A stretch of DNA of 64,000 nt from Muraenolepis orangiensis (taxonomy: Eukaryota > Chordata > Actinopteri > Gadiformes > Muraenolepididae): NCBI GenBank assembly GCA_027704905.1, contig CM051004.1:14174436-14238435 (forward strand). The letters are read 5' to 3'. Positions 1 to 9,771 of this stretch are shown one piece after another. The notes under the pieces are model-generated. The model had not been told where the DNA came from and searched no databases. It saw nothing but the letters and a program-made list of their open reading frames with translations. The translations under genes and the position numbers were made by a program. The stretch's first letter is position 1, and every line of letters begins with the position of its first letter.

Positions 1-298
1 GGATTGAATATTAGTGAGTTTTTGTTTTCAAGGATGCCCGAGGAATACTATTATTTGCAGATACAGTTTACCACCTACTGGTTGGCCTTTCCCGCATTTC
101 ACTCACAGAGCTGGTCAATCTCTCTAAATTGGCAAAACCCTAACTTTGTCCAATTCAGCTTTCCCAATGTCAAAGCAAGCCAAAATCTCTCCCGCTTTCA
201 GTCTTGCGACCAGGTAAAGACACACAGACCTAGGCAACAAAAAAAAAGCACTCCATCTTATTAACCGCTACAACTCCCCTCCCCTCCCTCTCCAACAG

Positions 299-567
299 CT
301 ACAAGCGCTTCATCCCCGAGTCGCTGAACCAGAAAATCAAGCAGCGCAACATGCTGACGCGGCTGCGCATCGGCAGCGTCTTCAAGAAGTTCCTCCAGGA
401 GTTCAACCAGCGCACGGTGCAGGACAGCAACATCACGCTGTACGATCTGAAGATCAAGTACCTGGCTACGCTGGAGAGCCTGACTCGGGACCTGGGCGGC
501 GAGACGCTGGAGCCCGCCTCGCTGTCCGTCAGCCAGGACGGGGACGTCAGTAACGGGGACTACCACG
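299..567 (+). CDS. jak1: jak1 window exon 1 (FERM, F2 end to F3 start)
   Basis: The exon opens after a C-rich tract ending ..CCAACAG and closes at a GTAGGA donor. It starts on the third base of a codon, then reads YKRFIPESLN..., followed by KYLATLESLT, 89 codons typical of the JAK1 FERM domain that docks on receptor Box1. The final G at 567 joins the first two bases of the next exon to make Gly. The following intron (568-743) has a poly-C run at 600-616 and nothing else of note. Confidence 0.93.
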
Positions 568-743
568 GTAGGAGCCCTTCCCGCCCCCCCAGTCGTCTAC
601 CCCCCCCCCCCCCCCCAGGATGGTTGAAGATGCAGCAGTTCCTAACAGGAACAGATTAAAGTGTTGTGGAGATAGACACTGAGGTGTTTGCCATGGACCC
701 GCCCCCCCATGACTTGGCTTTCCCTTATGTTTTATTTTGCAAG

Positions 744-853
744 GTTACTACAAACAAGGACAGGTCCAGGATCCCAGCCCCGAGAGTAGCTATGGCATGC
801 AGGTCCAGGTGACCGGTATCACTGGTATCTCCTGGAGGAAGAAGCCGCCTGAC
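744..853 (+). CDS. jak1: jak1 window exon 2 (FERM F3)
   Basis: The acceptor is TTTTGCAAG and the donor GTGAGTGAGG. The exon completes a split Gly codon and encodes 36 more residues including QVTGITGISWRKKPP, matching the F3 beta strands of JAK1 (human has VTGNLGIQWRHKP). It ends in phase 0. The next intron, 854-1058, is short and unremarkable. Confidence 0.9.
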
Positions 854-1058
854 GTGAGTGAGGATGATTGACGGCCTGAGAGAGTGGGAGGGCAAGGAGG
901 GAGGGAAATGGCCTTTTTTGACTATTGATATTCATTTGATATACATTTTGCTGATTTGTGTTCCCGGTTGGAAATTATTCTGCAATGTGGTGAAATGCCA
1001 AAAAGTAGAGCATTGTAAGAAATGTCAAGGACATTACATGTATGTCTTCCTCCTGTAG

Positions 1059-1238
1059 AACGCAGTGATTCCCAAGGAAAAGAACAAGTCCAAGAAGAGG
1101 CTTGACGACAAGTACAAGAAGGACAAGGAGAAGGAGCGAGCGGAGAGCTGGGTGGTCTTCTGTGACTTCCACGAGATCACACACATTGTCATCAGAGAGG
1201 CCACCGTCACCATCTATCGCCAGGAAAACAAGAGGCTG
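1059..1238 (+). CDS. jak1: jak1 window exon 3 (FERM F3, lysine-rich loop)
   Basis: Sixty codons in phase 0, from a TCCTGTAG acceptor to the GTGAGCG donor after AGG CTG. The first half is a highly basic loop (KEKNKSKKRLDDKYKKDKEKE split over residues 5-25 of the exon), also present in mammalian JAK1. The second half reads FHEITHIVIREATVTI, the core of the F3 fold. Confidence 0.92.
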
Positions 1239-2255
1239 GTGAGCGCTCTCCCACTTCACCCAGGGGGCCAAATGGGAGCATATGTTGTTTATTTGACTGC
1301 GTTCAAACTACGGCCGAGCGCTCAAATCATCTCACGTGACGCTACTCAACCATTCAAATCTCTACAGTCAGTGAGCGAGCAGATTACAAACACACACAAA
1401 CACACACACACAGACACACACACACTCAGAAACAGTTTCTCTAACTCGTCCATCCATCCATCGTCTACCGCTTATCCAGGTCGGGTCGCGGAGGTAGCAG
1501 CAATCATACCCACCCAAAATAAAATGAACGATCTAGGAACCCAATGTGATCCATCTGTATTTACCGGTAGCTTTCGACAGTGCTGCCGGGATTTATGCGT
1601 CACATTACACATTGCATCTTTTTTGCAGCGCACGCAGAAAAGTCACATGTTTTTTGCCATCTGATTGGCTCTTCTGATCGGCTGTTTAGAGTTAATATCG
1701 GCCGATAATGATCGGTGGCCGATCGTTCGGATCATCCCTACTATCAACGGTGCAGTTACGTCTCTAGTCAATGTGTACTCTCTAACCTACCTACAACCGT
1801 TTCAGAGGTTGTTCAGGGAGTTGGTAAAATATAAAGGATCAATTGCACGGGCTAAATTGCTCTTGCCTTCTTCTTGGAATACTTTATACTGATGGTGGAG
1901 CATCCCAAATGCTTAATAGAATGCGGTTAGAAACCTCTTTGTGAAATGATTGTATCTAATCAATATAATAGTAATTTGTGCAAGCTTTTGTACAAAATAC
2001 ACAGTTTGAGGCAATTGCGAAAGCAGGAAACAATAGGCCAATATCTGCCATCTATCTCTCTCTCTTTTCCTACCAGGCAGGATGCCGTTTAGCCATTTCC
2101 AGCCGTGGGTAGGCTGGTAGGCCGATCTATCCATCGTGTATCTAGGTGGACACTCCCACTTGTGACGTCACTAGAGGGTTGATTTCGGGAAGATTAGCGG
2201 CTCATAGCGGCTATTCGTAAAACGTTCCATCTCTCTCTCCCCCCGGTGTCACTAG
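1239..2255 (+). other. jak1 intron 3: short AC stretch and degraded repeat tail
   Basis: There is no coding signal here. A short CA-rich stretch lies at 1386-1430, a retrotransposon tail remnant at 1449-1500, and a CT/C-rich acceptor tract at 2229-2246. The rest looks like unique sequence. Confidence 0.6.
1449..1500 (-). mobile_element. Rex3/RTE-like LINE 3' tail remnant
   Basis: On the - strand this reads as the end of a teleost Rex3-type (RTE clade) non-LTR element: a GGTAGCAG-to-ACCTGGATAAGCGGTAGACGA body followed by (GGAT)n. The longer copy in this window at 21645-22034 ends the same way (TTAGCGGTAGACAATGGATGG). Only about 50 bp remain. The family name is from memory of the GATG-type tail. 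Confidence 0.5.
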
Positions 2256-2580
<325 letters not shown>

Positions 2581-2855
2581 ATGAATGGCACATGGCTTGG
2601 TTGTGGTAACTGGTATGCAGTATATGTTTTTTTGTTGTCCTGTTTAATGTATTCTTCAGTTGAAAGAAGCCTTAAATTGTGTTATAGCTAAATATAGACA
2701 TTTTGGCAAGTGGTAGAGATGGTGAGAATGTCAATTAATATAAGCACCCTGAAGGCGTTGTCCATGTGGGTGATGTTGACACAGCTTCACTGGAATGCTG
2801 TTTATTTTTTAAGCTGCTGCCCGACCTCACAAAGTAAACTTTTGCCAAGCTTGCC

Positions 2856-3437
2856 TGTAACTCCCTCTCATGCAATGATGACAGCTATGCGTTCTTTATG
2901 ATACTGATAGGATTTATTCAATCCAACCCGTGAGAACTGTGAAACACACACATGAAATACAATAAATCACAGATCAAACAATAACAACATACATCCATAT
3001 TATTTCTACTTCGTCTCTTAGTGTCACATGTCTTTACAATATTGTTACCCAAAATGAACTTAACCTACCAAACACATTAAATCCTTCTGCAATAATAATA
3101 ACAATAAACTCACTTAGCAAACATTTCGTTAGCACTTTAGCTACCTGGCTTGAGCTTACACACAGCTAACAACCACAACACCAAACGTACCTTATTGGCT
3201 GCATGCAATAAGAGAGGAAATTATGGAACTTCACTGGCTGAACTGATCGACCGAACTGACTAACTGTGACGGAACTTTCTCTTATATAGAGATTTCTACA
3301 CGCGTGTGCGTCGGCATAAAACGTCCCCGGAACACTGTGCGCTTCAACCATTAGTTCCACTCTTACTCTACAGCATTTAGGTAGGAACCAAAAACTGGTA
3401 GGAACCAAAACTCAAACTGAACACAGAGGCAGTTACA
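2856..3437 (-). repeat. 3' LTR of the BEL/Pao element
   Basis: The LTR is bounded by short inverted ends TGTAACT...AGTTACA (582 bp). It is preceded on the - strand by a purine-rich GGTGGGAG (possible polypurine primer). Inside are a TATATAAG box (3281-3288) and an AATAAA (2913-2918). The layout TATA, then about 370 bp, then poly(A) signal fits a complete promoter and terminator unit. Confidence 0.75.
3281..3288 (-). promoter_or_regulatory. TATA box in the BEL/Pao LTR
   Basis: TATATAAG on the - strand within the LTR, in the U3-like segment. It could drive antisense transcription across jak1 intron 4 toward exon 4. Confidence 0.5.
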
Positions 3438-3589
3438 CTCCCACCAAACATATCAATTGTATATGATTTTACAATGACTTAGAACCAACATACTACATAG
3501 AAAGTAAACAAAACTAAATACAATAACTTCGGTCCTTGGCCTCCACAGGAAAGGCCTGGAGGGGGACAGATAGAGAGAGAGAAAGAACT

Positions 3590-5320
3590 TCAGTCTGCTT
3601 CCACCAGCGTCACTGTCTTATGGATGGGCCTCTCCAGGTGCACAGGTTTAGAGATGCGCTTTCCTTTCTTATCAAGGGTTGAGTCGCTGACAAGCAACTT
3701 AAGTCTTCGTACTCTCCCATCTTTCCCTGGGTACACTTCGATAACCTTCGCCAACCTCCACTGGTTACGTGGTGTGGCATCATTTTGTAGGAGCACCACG
3801 TCATTGACCTTTGCGTTCCTACGATCTTTGGTCCACTTCTGTCTTTGTTGGAGGTTTAGGAGGTACTCTTTCTTCCATCTTGCCCAGAAGTGGTTGGATA
3901 AGAGTTGAACTCGACGCCATCTTTTGCGGAGGTACAGATCTTCCTTGACGAACTTTCCAGGAGGCGGAGCGAGGATTGTGGACTTCATGGTCAGGATGTG
4001 GTTCGGTGTCAGGGGCTCTGGACTAGCTGCATCATTGAGACAATCAGTGGTCAGAGGTCTGCTGTTTACAACCGCCATGACTTCATACAGGAACGTTCGC
4101 AGAGAGGAGCAGTCAAGTTGTGTGGCTGACTGTTCTAGAATGGACGTCAAGACACTTCTGATGGTGCGTATTTGTCTTTCCCAGATACCACCCATATGAC
4201 TTGAAGCAGGGGTGTTCATGATGAACTCGCATCCAAGTTCCTTGAACTCTTCCTGATCCATCTCTTTCAGTGCTTCATCGAACTCTCGTCTTGCTCCGAC
4301 GAAGTTTGTCCCTTGATCGCTTCTTATCTGACGCACTTTTCCACGAATGGCGATGAATGAACGCAGAGCGTTAATGAAAGCATCTGTGGTCAAGTCGTCG
4401 AGCATTTCAATGTGAACAGCCCTGGAACACATGCAGGTAAGTAACAATCCGTAACGCTTTAGCTCTTTCCTTCTTTCCTTTACGTAGAATGGTCCAAAAC
4501 AGTCCATTCCGCAGTAGGTGAATGGAGGAGCTGTTTCCATTCGGTCCTCCGGGAGGTCTGCCATTCTTTGCTGTTCCGTGCATCTTCTGAATTTCCTGCA
4601 CATAGTGCACTTGTAGATATGGGATGATACTGCCTTGCTGCAGCCCAGTATCCATATGCCATTGGATCGGAGCGCATTCATGGTCATCCCTCGTCCCTGG
4701 TGGTGCACTCTCTCATGATAGTGCTTGACGAGTAACACCGACACATGACTGTCTTTTGGAAGGACTGCTGGATGCTTCACCTGTGGGTCTAAGGTGGCGT
4801 GAGTTAAGCGACCTCCAACTCTGAGGACACCTTGCTCATCCAGGAATGGACCTAACCGGTGCAACTTATTGGCTCTGCCTTTGACTGGTGTCTCCTTGTG
4901 ACTCTGGAGTAACTCTATTTCTTGTGAGAAGGTTGCTTCTTGAACCATCTTGATTATGGTCAGCTCCGCTTCTCTCCTTTCCTCTAAACTGGTGGCTTCA
5001 CAGGACTTTGGCTTGAGACCTTTAATTTCTTTCACGTGGCGCCGAAGTCTGGCGATCGCTTTCACCATTCTGGACCAGTCTGAAAACTTGTGTAAGCGAT
5101 CTAGTAGCGATCTGACTTCTTTCACCTGTGTGTTGAGAACCTGAACCTTCTTAAATTCAGGGTCGTCACTTGCGATCTCTCCCACCTTGACTTCTCCACT
5201 TGGTAACTCTTTCTGCCAAAGAAAGTCTGGGCCGGTGAACCAGTTAGAGGATATCAGTTGCTCTGCTGTGAGACCTCTTGAGGCATGGTCGGCTGGATTT
5301 CCTTGAGACCTTTGGCCCGA
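3590..5320 (-). pseudogene. BEL/Pao pol fragment (RNase H end, integrase, C-terminal domain)
   Basis: The reading frame stays open from about 5320 to the stop at 3590. Numbering from the Met at 5185: a linker up to about 150, an H2C2 zinc-binding integrase head (HYHERVHH near 155-162, CTMC near 193-196), the catalytic core with Asp in GMDCFGP (about 228), Asp in RSDQGTNF (about 290) and Glu in GGIWERQ (about 336), then a basic C-terminal domain with WTKDRRNAKVNDVVLL and LAKVIEVYPGKDG typical of BEL/Pao. Upstream of that Met the frame reads NPADHASRGLTAEQL, the junction after RNase H. All visible catalytic residues are kept, but gag, protease and RT are absent, so the copy cannot be autonomous. 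It probably jumped fairly recently, given the unbroken frame. Confidence 0.85.
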
Positions 5321-5444
5321 TTTTGACCTTAAATGACTACTTTTCCCAGTCCTAGTATAATTTGCAATGAATCCTGGTTCCTTCGACCGGAATAGTCCTC
5401 TGGTTGCGAGGTGGTTTAAAGACGCAATTTACTTCCGGTACCAA

Positions 5445-5793
5445 ACCCGCCTGTTCCCAAACTGGTCTGGTCCCAAACTGGTCTGGTCCCCAACCGGTCT
5501 GGTCCCCAACCGGTCTGGTCCCCAACCGGTCTGGTCCCTAACCGGTCTGGTCCCTTACCGGTCTGGTCCCTAACCGGTCTGGTCCCTAACCGGTCTGGTC
5601 CCTAACCGGTCTGGTCCCTTACCGGTCTGGTCCCCAACTGGTCTGGTCCCCAACCGGTCTGGTGCCTAACTGGTCTGGTGCCTAACTTGTCTGGTTCCAA
5701 ACCGCTCTGGTCCTAAACCGCTGTTCCCAAACTGGTCTGGTCCCAAATCGGTCTGGTCCCCAACCAGTCTGGTCCCTAACCGGTCTGTTCCCG
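5445..5793 (+). repeat. 16-bp minisatellite (AACCGGTCTGGTCCCC)
   Basis: About 21 degenerate copies of a 16-bp unit. The central CCGGT alternates with CTGGT and CAGT variants. It sits next to the truncated end of the BEL/Pao element in jak1 intron 4, so expansion or recombination here may have removed the 5' part of that element. Confidence 0.9.
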
Positions 5794-6488
5794 GGTGATG
5801 CATTGCTCCGCTCTAATGTCACCAATGAACGAGCGCACAGAGAACCCGACGGAAAATCTAAAAATGTCTGGGATAAAAGACTAGTGGTTAGACCCAGTTA
5901 GACCTTGTTATTACAGCTCCGTGGACAGCAATGCCGTTCATGAATTTGTGACTAGCCTCGATCGTGTTCTCTGATGACCATAGCTCCTTACTGACAATGG
6001 CTGGAAATATGTTATTTGGATTTCAGTGTGAGCTTGGCACTACCTATTCTAAGATTTTTACTTATTCTAAGGTCCAAGCACTTACCTGTGCTCAGATCCT
6101 ACTGCAATGTCTGAAGCTGAACTATACACAACGGAGTAATAAACGCACACTCGACACGCATAACCAACCACTAAGCTACCTAATCGATGTCTGAGTACTT
6201 TGTACTCAGATGTACTTGTACTCAGATGTACTGTGTCAATTTGTGCAAATTACTTTGTTGTGCCAAGTCCGCATAAAAAACATCTTGCACTCTCGCCATG
6301 ATTTTAAACGATAGCAGTTCACAAACAAAAAAAAAAAAAAAGCGCTATATTGCTATTGTTTGCGCTCATGCCAGGCCGCGCTCAAGCTAAATGTGTTTTT
6401 GCCTGTTTAGTTGAGTCACCCTGACCCTGGTATTTTATAACATTTAAATGATGTTCGTTTATGAACCCATCTTTCTCCCCCTGGCCAG
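5794..6488 (+). other. End of jak1 intron 4, no clear feature
   Basis: Mostly unique AT-rich sequence with a short A run (6330-6343) and a tandem TGTACTCAGATG-like stretch near 6196-6232. No exon-like frame, RNA gene or mobile element was recognised. Confidence 0.5.
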
Positions 6489-6603
6489 TACGGACTACGC
6501 CACCCACAAGCTGCGGCAGGAGGGCAACGAGGAGGGCACCTACATCCTCCGCTGGAGCTGCACCGAGTACCAGTTCATCATCATCACCGTGGTCTGCCGC
6601 GAG
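6489..6603 (+). CDS. jak1: jak1 window exon 5 (SH2 domain, first half)
   Basis: The acceptor CTGGCCAG is followed by the base completing Cys, then TDYATHKLRQEGNEEGTYILRWSC. The ILRWS segment is the JAK version of the SH2 FLVRES strand, with the Arg in place. It ends GAG|GTGAGA in phase 0. The next intron (6604-6765) is 162 bp and ends in a (CT)n then C-rich acceptor tract. Confidence 0.95.
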
Positions 6604-6765
6604 GTGAGACACACAACACACCAGCACGCAAGGCAGCCCGGAAGGGCCATAACTCTAACCGACTGTAAATATTTTATTTTATTTTATTTTTAACCGGTAC
6701 ATTTTTCACCCTCTCTCTCTCTCTCTCTCTCTCTCTCATCCCACCCCACCCCACCCCACCCCTAG

Positions 6766-6964
6766 ATGGACCTGAGGGAGTCCCGTCTGATGACCCAGTA
6801 CAAGAACTTCCAGGTGGAGGTGGGCCACGACGGGTTCCGCCTGTTCGGCACCGAGAACTTCTGGCCCAGCCTCCGTGAGCTGCTGGTCCACCTGGCCGGT
6901 CAGAGCCTCCGTGCCGACGAGGTCGAATTCAAACTGCTCCGCTGCTGCCCGCCGCAGCCCAGAG
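6766..6964 (+). CDS. jak1: jak1 window exon 6 (SH2 domain, second half)
   Basis: Begins MDLRESRLMTQYKNFQVEVG in phase 0, then FWPSLRELLVHLAGQSL and LLRCCPPQPR, the C-terminal part of the JAK SH2 domain. Ends with one base (g 6964) before GTGAGG. In JAKs the SH2 domain packs on FERM to hold receptors rather than acting as a free phosphotyrosine reader. Confidence 0.93.
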
Positions 6965-7290
6965 GTGAGGGCTTCAGAACCACTAGACCGGGAGACTTGT
7001 AGACTCAAGCTGAAACCAGCGACATATTTGGCAATGTGCAACGGTCCGACAATACCCTGTCCCTAATATCTGTATCACTTTGTTTATTGTCTTTTTATTA
7101 TCACTATCTATTTACTAGCTTACTAGTGTCTTACTAAGTCTATTGTTTGCTTGTTAGTTAGTTAGATATTGTTGTATTGTTTGCCAACTTATGGTTCTCT
7201 CACTGGTTCAGTTCTTGGAGACCTGTTAGGAATGAAATGCACTTTTGACTTCTGGTGATTAGTTCTCTTACCTTCCTTTGTTGAAACACA

Positions 7291-7353
7291 CTGTCGCTTT
7301 GGACAAAAGCATATGCTAAATGACTGTAATGTAATGTAATGTAATGTAATGTA
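7291..7353 (+). mobile_element. L2/UnaL2-type retroposon 3' tail with (TGTAA)n
   Basis: CTGTCGCTTTGGACAAAAGC, then GCTAAATGACTG and a run of TGTAA units. This is the well-known 3' end shared by teleost L2-clade LINEs (eel UnaL2 type) and the SINEs that borrow it. The upstream body (about 7100-7290) cannot be assigned. Confidence 0.65.
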
Positions 7354-7804
7354 TGAATGGGGCACAGGGTCTTTGTTCCCCTGCACACACCTGTTGACTG
7401 GTTTGAGTTTCATGGTTTGATCTGTGAGGGACAAAAGGCGAGAGGGGAGCTTGAAGCACGATGAAGTAGACCACTCACAGTAATTGCAGATAGGATGATG
7501 CAAGTTTCCCTTCTGGTGAGCAGAAGAGTCGTTTTTGATAAGCAGAGCTGGGAAGCCAAGCGAGGTGATTGATTTTCTTTTTGGGAGTATTTTAGCTTTT
7601 CCCAGCTTCGGGGATGTTTCCCAGCACCGGGCATGAATAATCAACAATTCCCATCATGCGTTTGTCCTCCATTATGTCTGCCATGCTGTCGGTCACCTTG
7701 TGTGTGTGACGGGAAGGTGAAGTTTGGGCCCCGCCTTGCTGCAGGCGGTTGAGGAGGGTTGGTCGTGTTCCAAAAACTGCGCAATTGCATATAATTTCCA
7801 ATTT

Positions 7805-7847
<43 letters not shown>

Positions 7848-9020
7848 CGCAATGAAAAGGGAGAAACACACAAGGAGGAAACAAGCATAGTAAACGCGTG
7901 GTGGTTGTGTTTACGCAAGGAGGAGAGGCGGAGGAGGGTGGCTGTGTTTTGATGGTTGTGGTCGTTGGGGTTGCTTGCCGTTGTTATAGGTAAGGGTAAA
8001 CAACATGGCAGATGCATGGGCGCGTCGCTTTCACTGTGCAACAAGAAGATGTTTAGCAGGGTTGCTCTGAGCAGCTACACTGCCTTTGGCTGTGCTGGAA
8101 GTTTAGGCAAAGGTTAAATTCATCCAGATATAGAGTATAACTAATGAAAGGTGTGTGGAGAGTGACTCTGTGCAAGGCCATGTCGACTGCTCGTAGGGCT
8201 GTTTTGATGACTTAACTGCTTGGTTTGTGTGTCATGATACCCATTGCTAATATGGAAAAATGATGATCGTCTCATTTTGAAGTCGTAACGGCTAAAGGTC
8301 AATGTGCAACGAAATGGTTTGATTTGAAATGTGATCTAAAACACGTTCTGTCACGTAGACGCTCGCTTTAAGGTCATTGCTCATCTGCAGCAGCGTGGAC
8401 CAATCTCATGCTAAATGTCATGCTTTATCTCATGTTAAAGCTCATGCTTAATGTCATGTTATTCTCATGCTAAATTTCATGCTTTATCTCATGTTAAAGC
8501 TCATGCTTAATGTCTGCCGTGTTAAATGTCATTCTCAATCTCATGTTTAATGCAATGCTAAATCTCATGCTAAATCTCGTGTCAAATGAAAAAAAGCGAG
8601 GCTGGAGGACGGTCTTTCGGGAGGGAAGGGAGAGGGAGGGGTGAGGAGGAGCAGAGTGCAGAGTTTAGACTGGAGCTGGCTTGGAAAAAAAATCCCCTGT
8701 CTCGCATGTTGTACCTTTTTTAAGCAGGATTCTAATATCATAACACAGCTGAAGCATGTTGACTGCAGATCAGAGCGACTTGACGCTAAATGGGCTGATG
8801 TCCTCTTGTCTCTTGTCTGAAAATCGTCACCCGTCCTGATGATGAAAACATGTTGCATCACTCATGTTACACGTATGTTACTACTTTGTATTGTTGTTGA
8901 CTGCACTGGTTACCGAGGCCGTGTTGTGTTCTCCAAACAAGCGTTGTTGTATTCTAGTAGTGTTCCGAGACCTCTTCCTCTGCTTAAACCACAGTCTCGT
9001 CAAAGCCCCCCCACCACACA
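7354..9020 (+). other. jak1 intron 6 interior
   Basis: Mostly unique sequence with a (TG)n tract at 7807-7844. A 12-bp TCATGCTAAATG/TCATGTTAAAGC tandem block lies at about 8405-8588. No exon, RNA gene or complete mobile element was seen. Confidence 0.55.
8405..8588 (+). repeat. 12-bp minisatellite TCATGCTAAATC
   Basis: About 15 imperfect units of TCATG(C/T)TAAA(T/G)(C/T), in jak1 intron 6. Confidence 0.75.
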
Positions 9021-9022
9021 CC

Positions 9023-9097
<75 letters not shown>

Positions 9098-9174
9098 ACA
9101 ATAACAATGTGGTTATGTGACCTGAATAGCTCCCTGCCGTGAACAAAATAACACATTGACATAATCTCTCAGAC

Positions 9175-9213
<39 letters not shown>

Positions 9214-9259
9214 ACGTCTCTGTTTATTCAGATTGTAATGTTTAAAGAGAACACAGTAT

Positions 9260-9291
<32 letters not shown>
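9021..9291 (+). repeat. (AC)n then two (TG)n tracts before jak1 exon 7
   Basis: (AC)n at 9021-9094 is followed by (TG)n at 9178-9212 and 9262-9291, the last ending 20 bp before the exon 7 acceptor. In the transcript the AC run can pair with either UG run, giving a local stem next to the splice site. Confidence 0.9.
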
Positions 9292-9296
<5 letters not shown>

Positions 9297-9311
9297 TGTC
9301 TGTCCCAACAG

Positions 9312-9421
9312 AGGTGTCCAACTTGCTGGTGGTCACTAAGAAGCGGGCCCAGCTCTTCCAGACGCCCGTGCCGGACAGCCAGGTCATCTTTATTCCCATT
9401 CGCCTCGACGAGATCGAACAG
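9312..9421 (+). CDS. jak1: jak1 window exon 7 (SH2-pseudokinase linker)
   Basis: Acceptor CCCAACAG, then two bases completing Glu and VSNLLVVTKKRAQLFQ, matching the human stretch ISNLLVATKKAQ. Ends GAA CAG|GTGAAT in phase 0 just before the pseudokinase domain. The C-terminal portion (PVPDSQVIFIPIRLDEIEQ) corresponds to the regulatory SH2-JH2 linker. Confidence 0.92.
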
Positions 9422-9636
9422 GTGAATACAGACTGCCGTCCATACCTTTTTACCACCACCACCACCACCGTGTGGATGTGATGACTAGGCTCAGGACACG
9501 CTGGATAGTGCATTAACCGTCATGCGTCATCTGATGCTTCAGTACAGACCCCAGCATGCCTTTCTGTAACCTGACAACTGCGTGGATGGCAGGTCGGGGT
9601 TGTCACAAAGTCATTGACTGGATGTTTGATGTGATA

Positions 9637-9748
9637 TATATCTATATATATATCTATATATATATATATCTATATATATATATATATCTATATATCTATA
9701 TAGATATCTATATATATATATATATATATATATAGATATATATATATG
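9637..9748 (+). repeat. (TA)n-rich tract
   Basis: TATATA with occasional TCTATA and TAGATA interruptions, immediately before the large 20-bp minisatellite in jak1 intron 7. Confidence 0.9.
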
Positions 9749-9771
9749 TATTTGGGAGGAGGTTATGTTTT

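Larger units (their letters stand above)
2856..5320 (-). mobile_element. BEL/Pao LTR retrotransposon, 5'-truncated
   Basis: On the - strand, an open polymerase fragment (end of RNase H, integrase, C-terminal domain) is followed by a complete 3' LTR. The element lies antisense to jak1 in its intron 4. The 5' LTR, gag, protease and reverse transcriptase are missing. The left flank abutting the LTR is TTGCC (2851-2855), one half of a possible 5-bp target duplication. The right end at about 5320 is approximate, since recognisable pol similarity fades just upstream of the NPADHASRG motif. Beyond it lies a 16-bp minisatellite. BEL/Pao rather than Gypsy is indicated by NPADHASRGL and the integrase/C-terminal pattern. 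Confidence 0.85.

Noticed and set aside
5367..5573. Frame over AACCGGTCTGGTCCCC repeats
   Set aside because: Minisatellite translation; no gene evidence.
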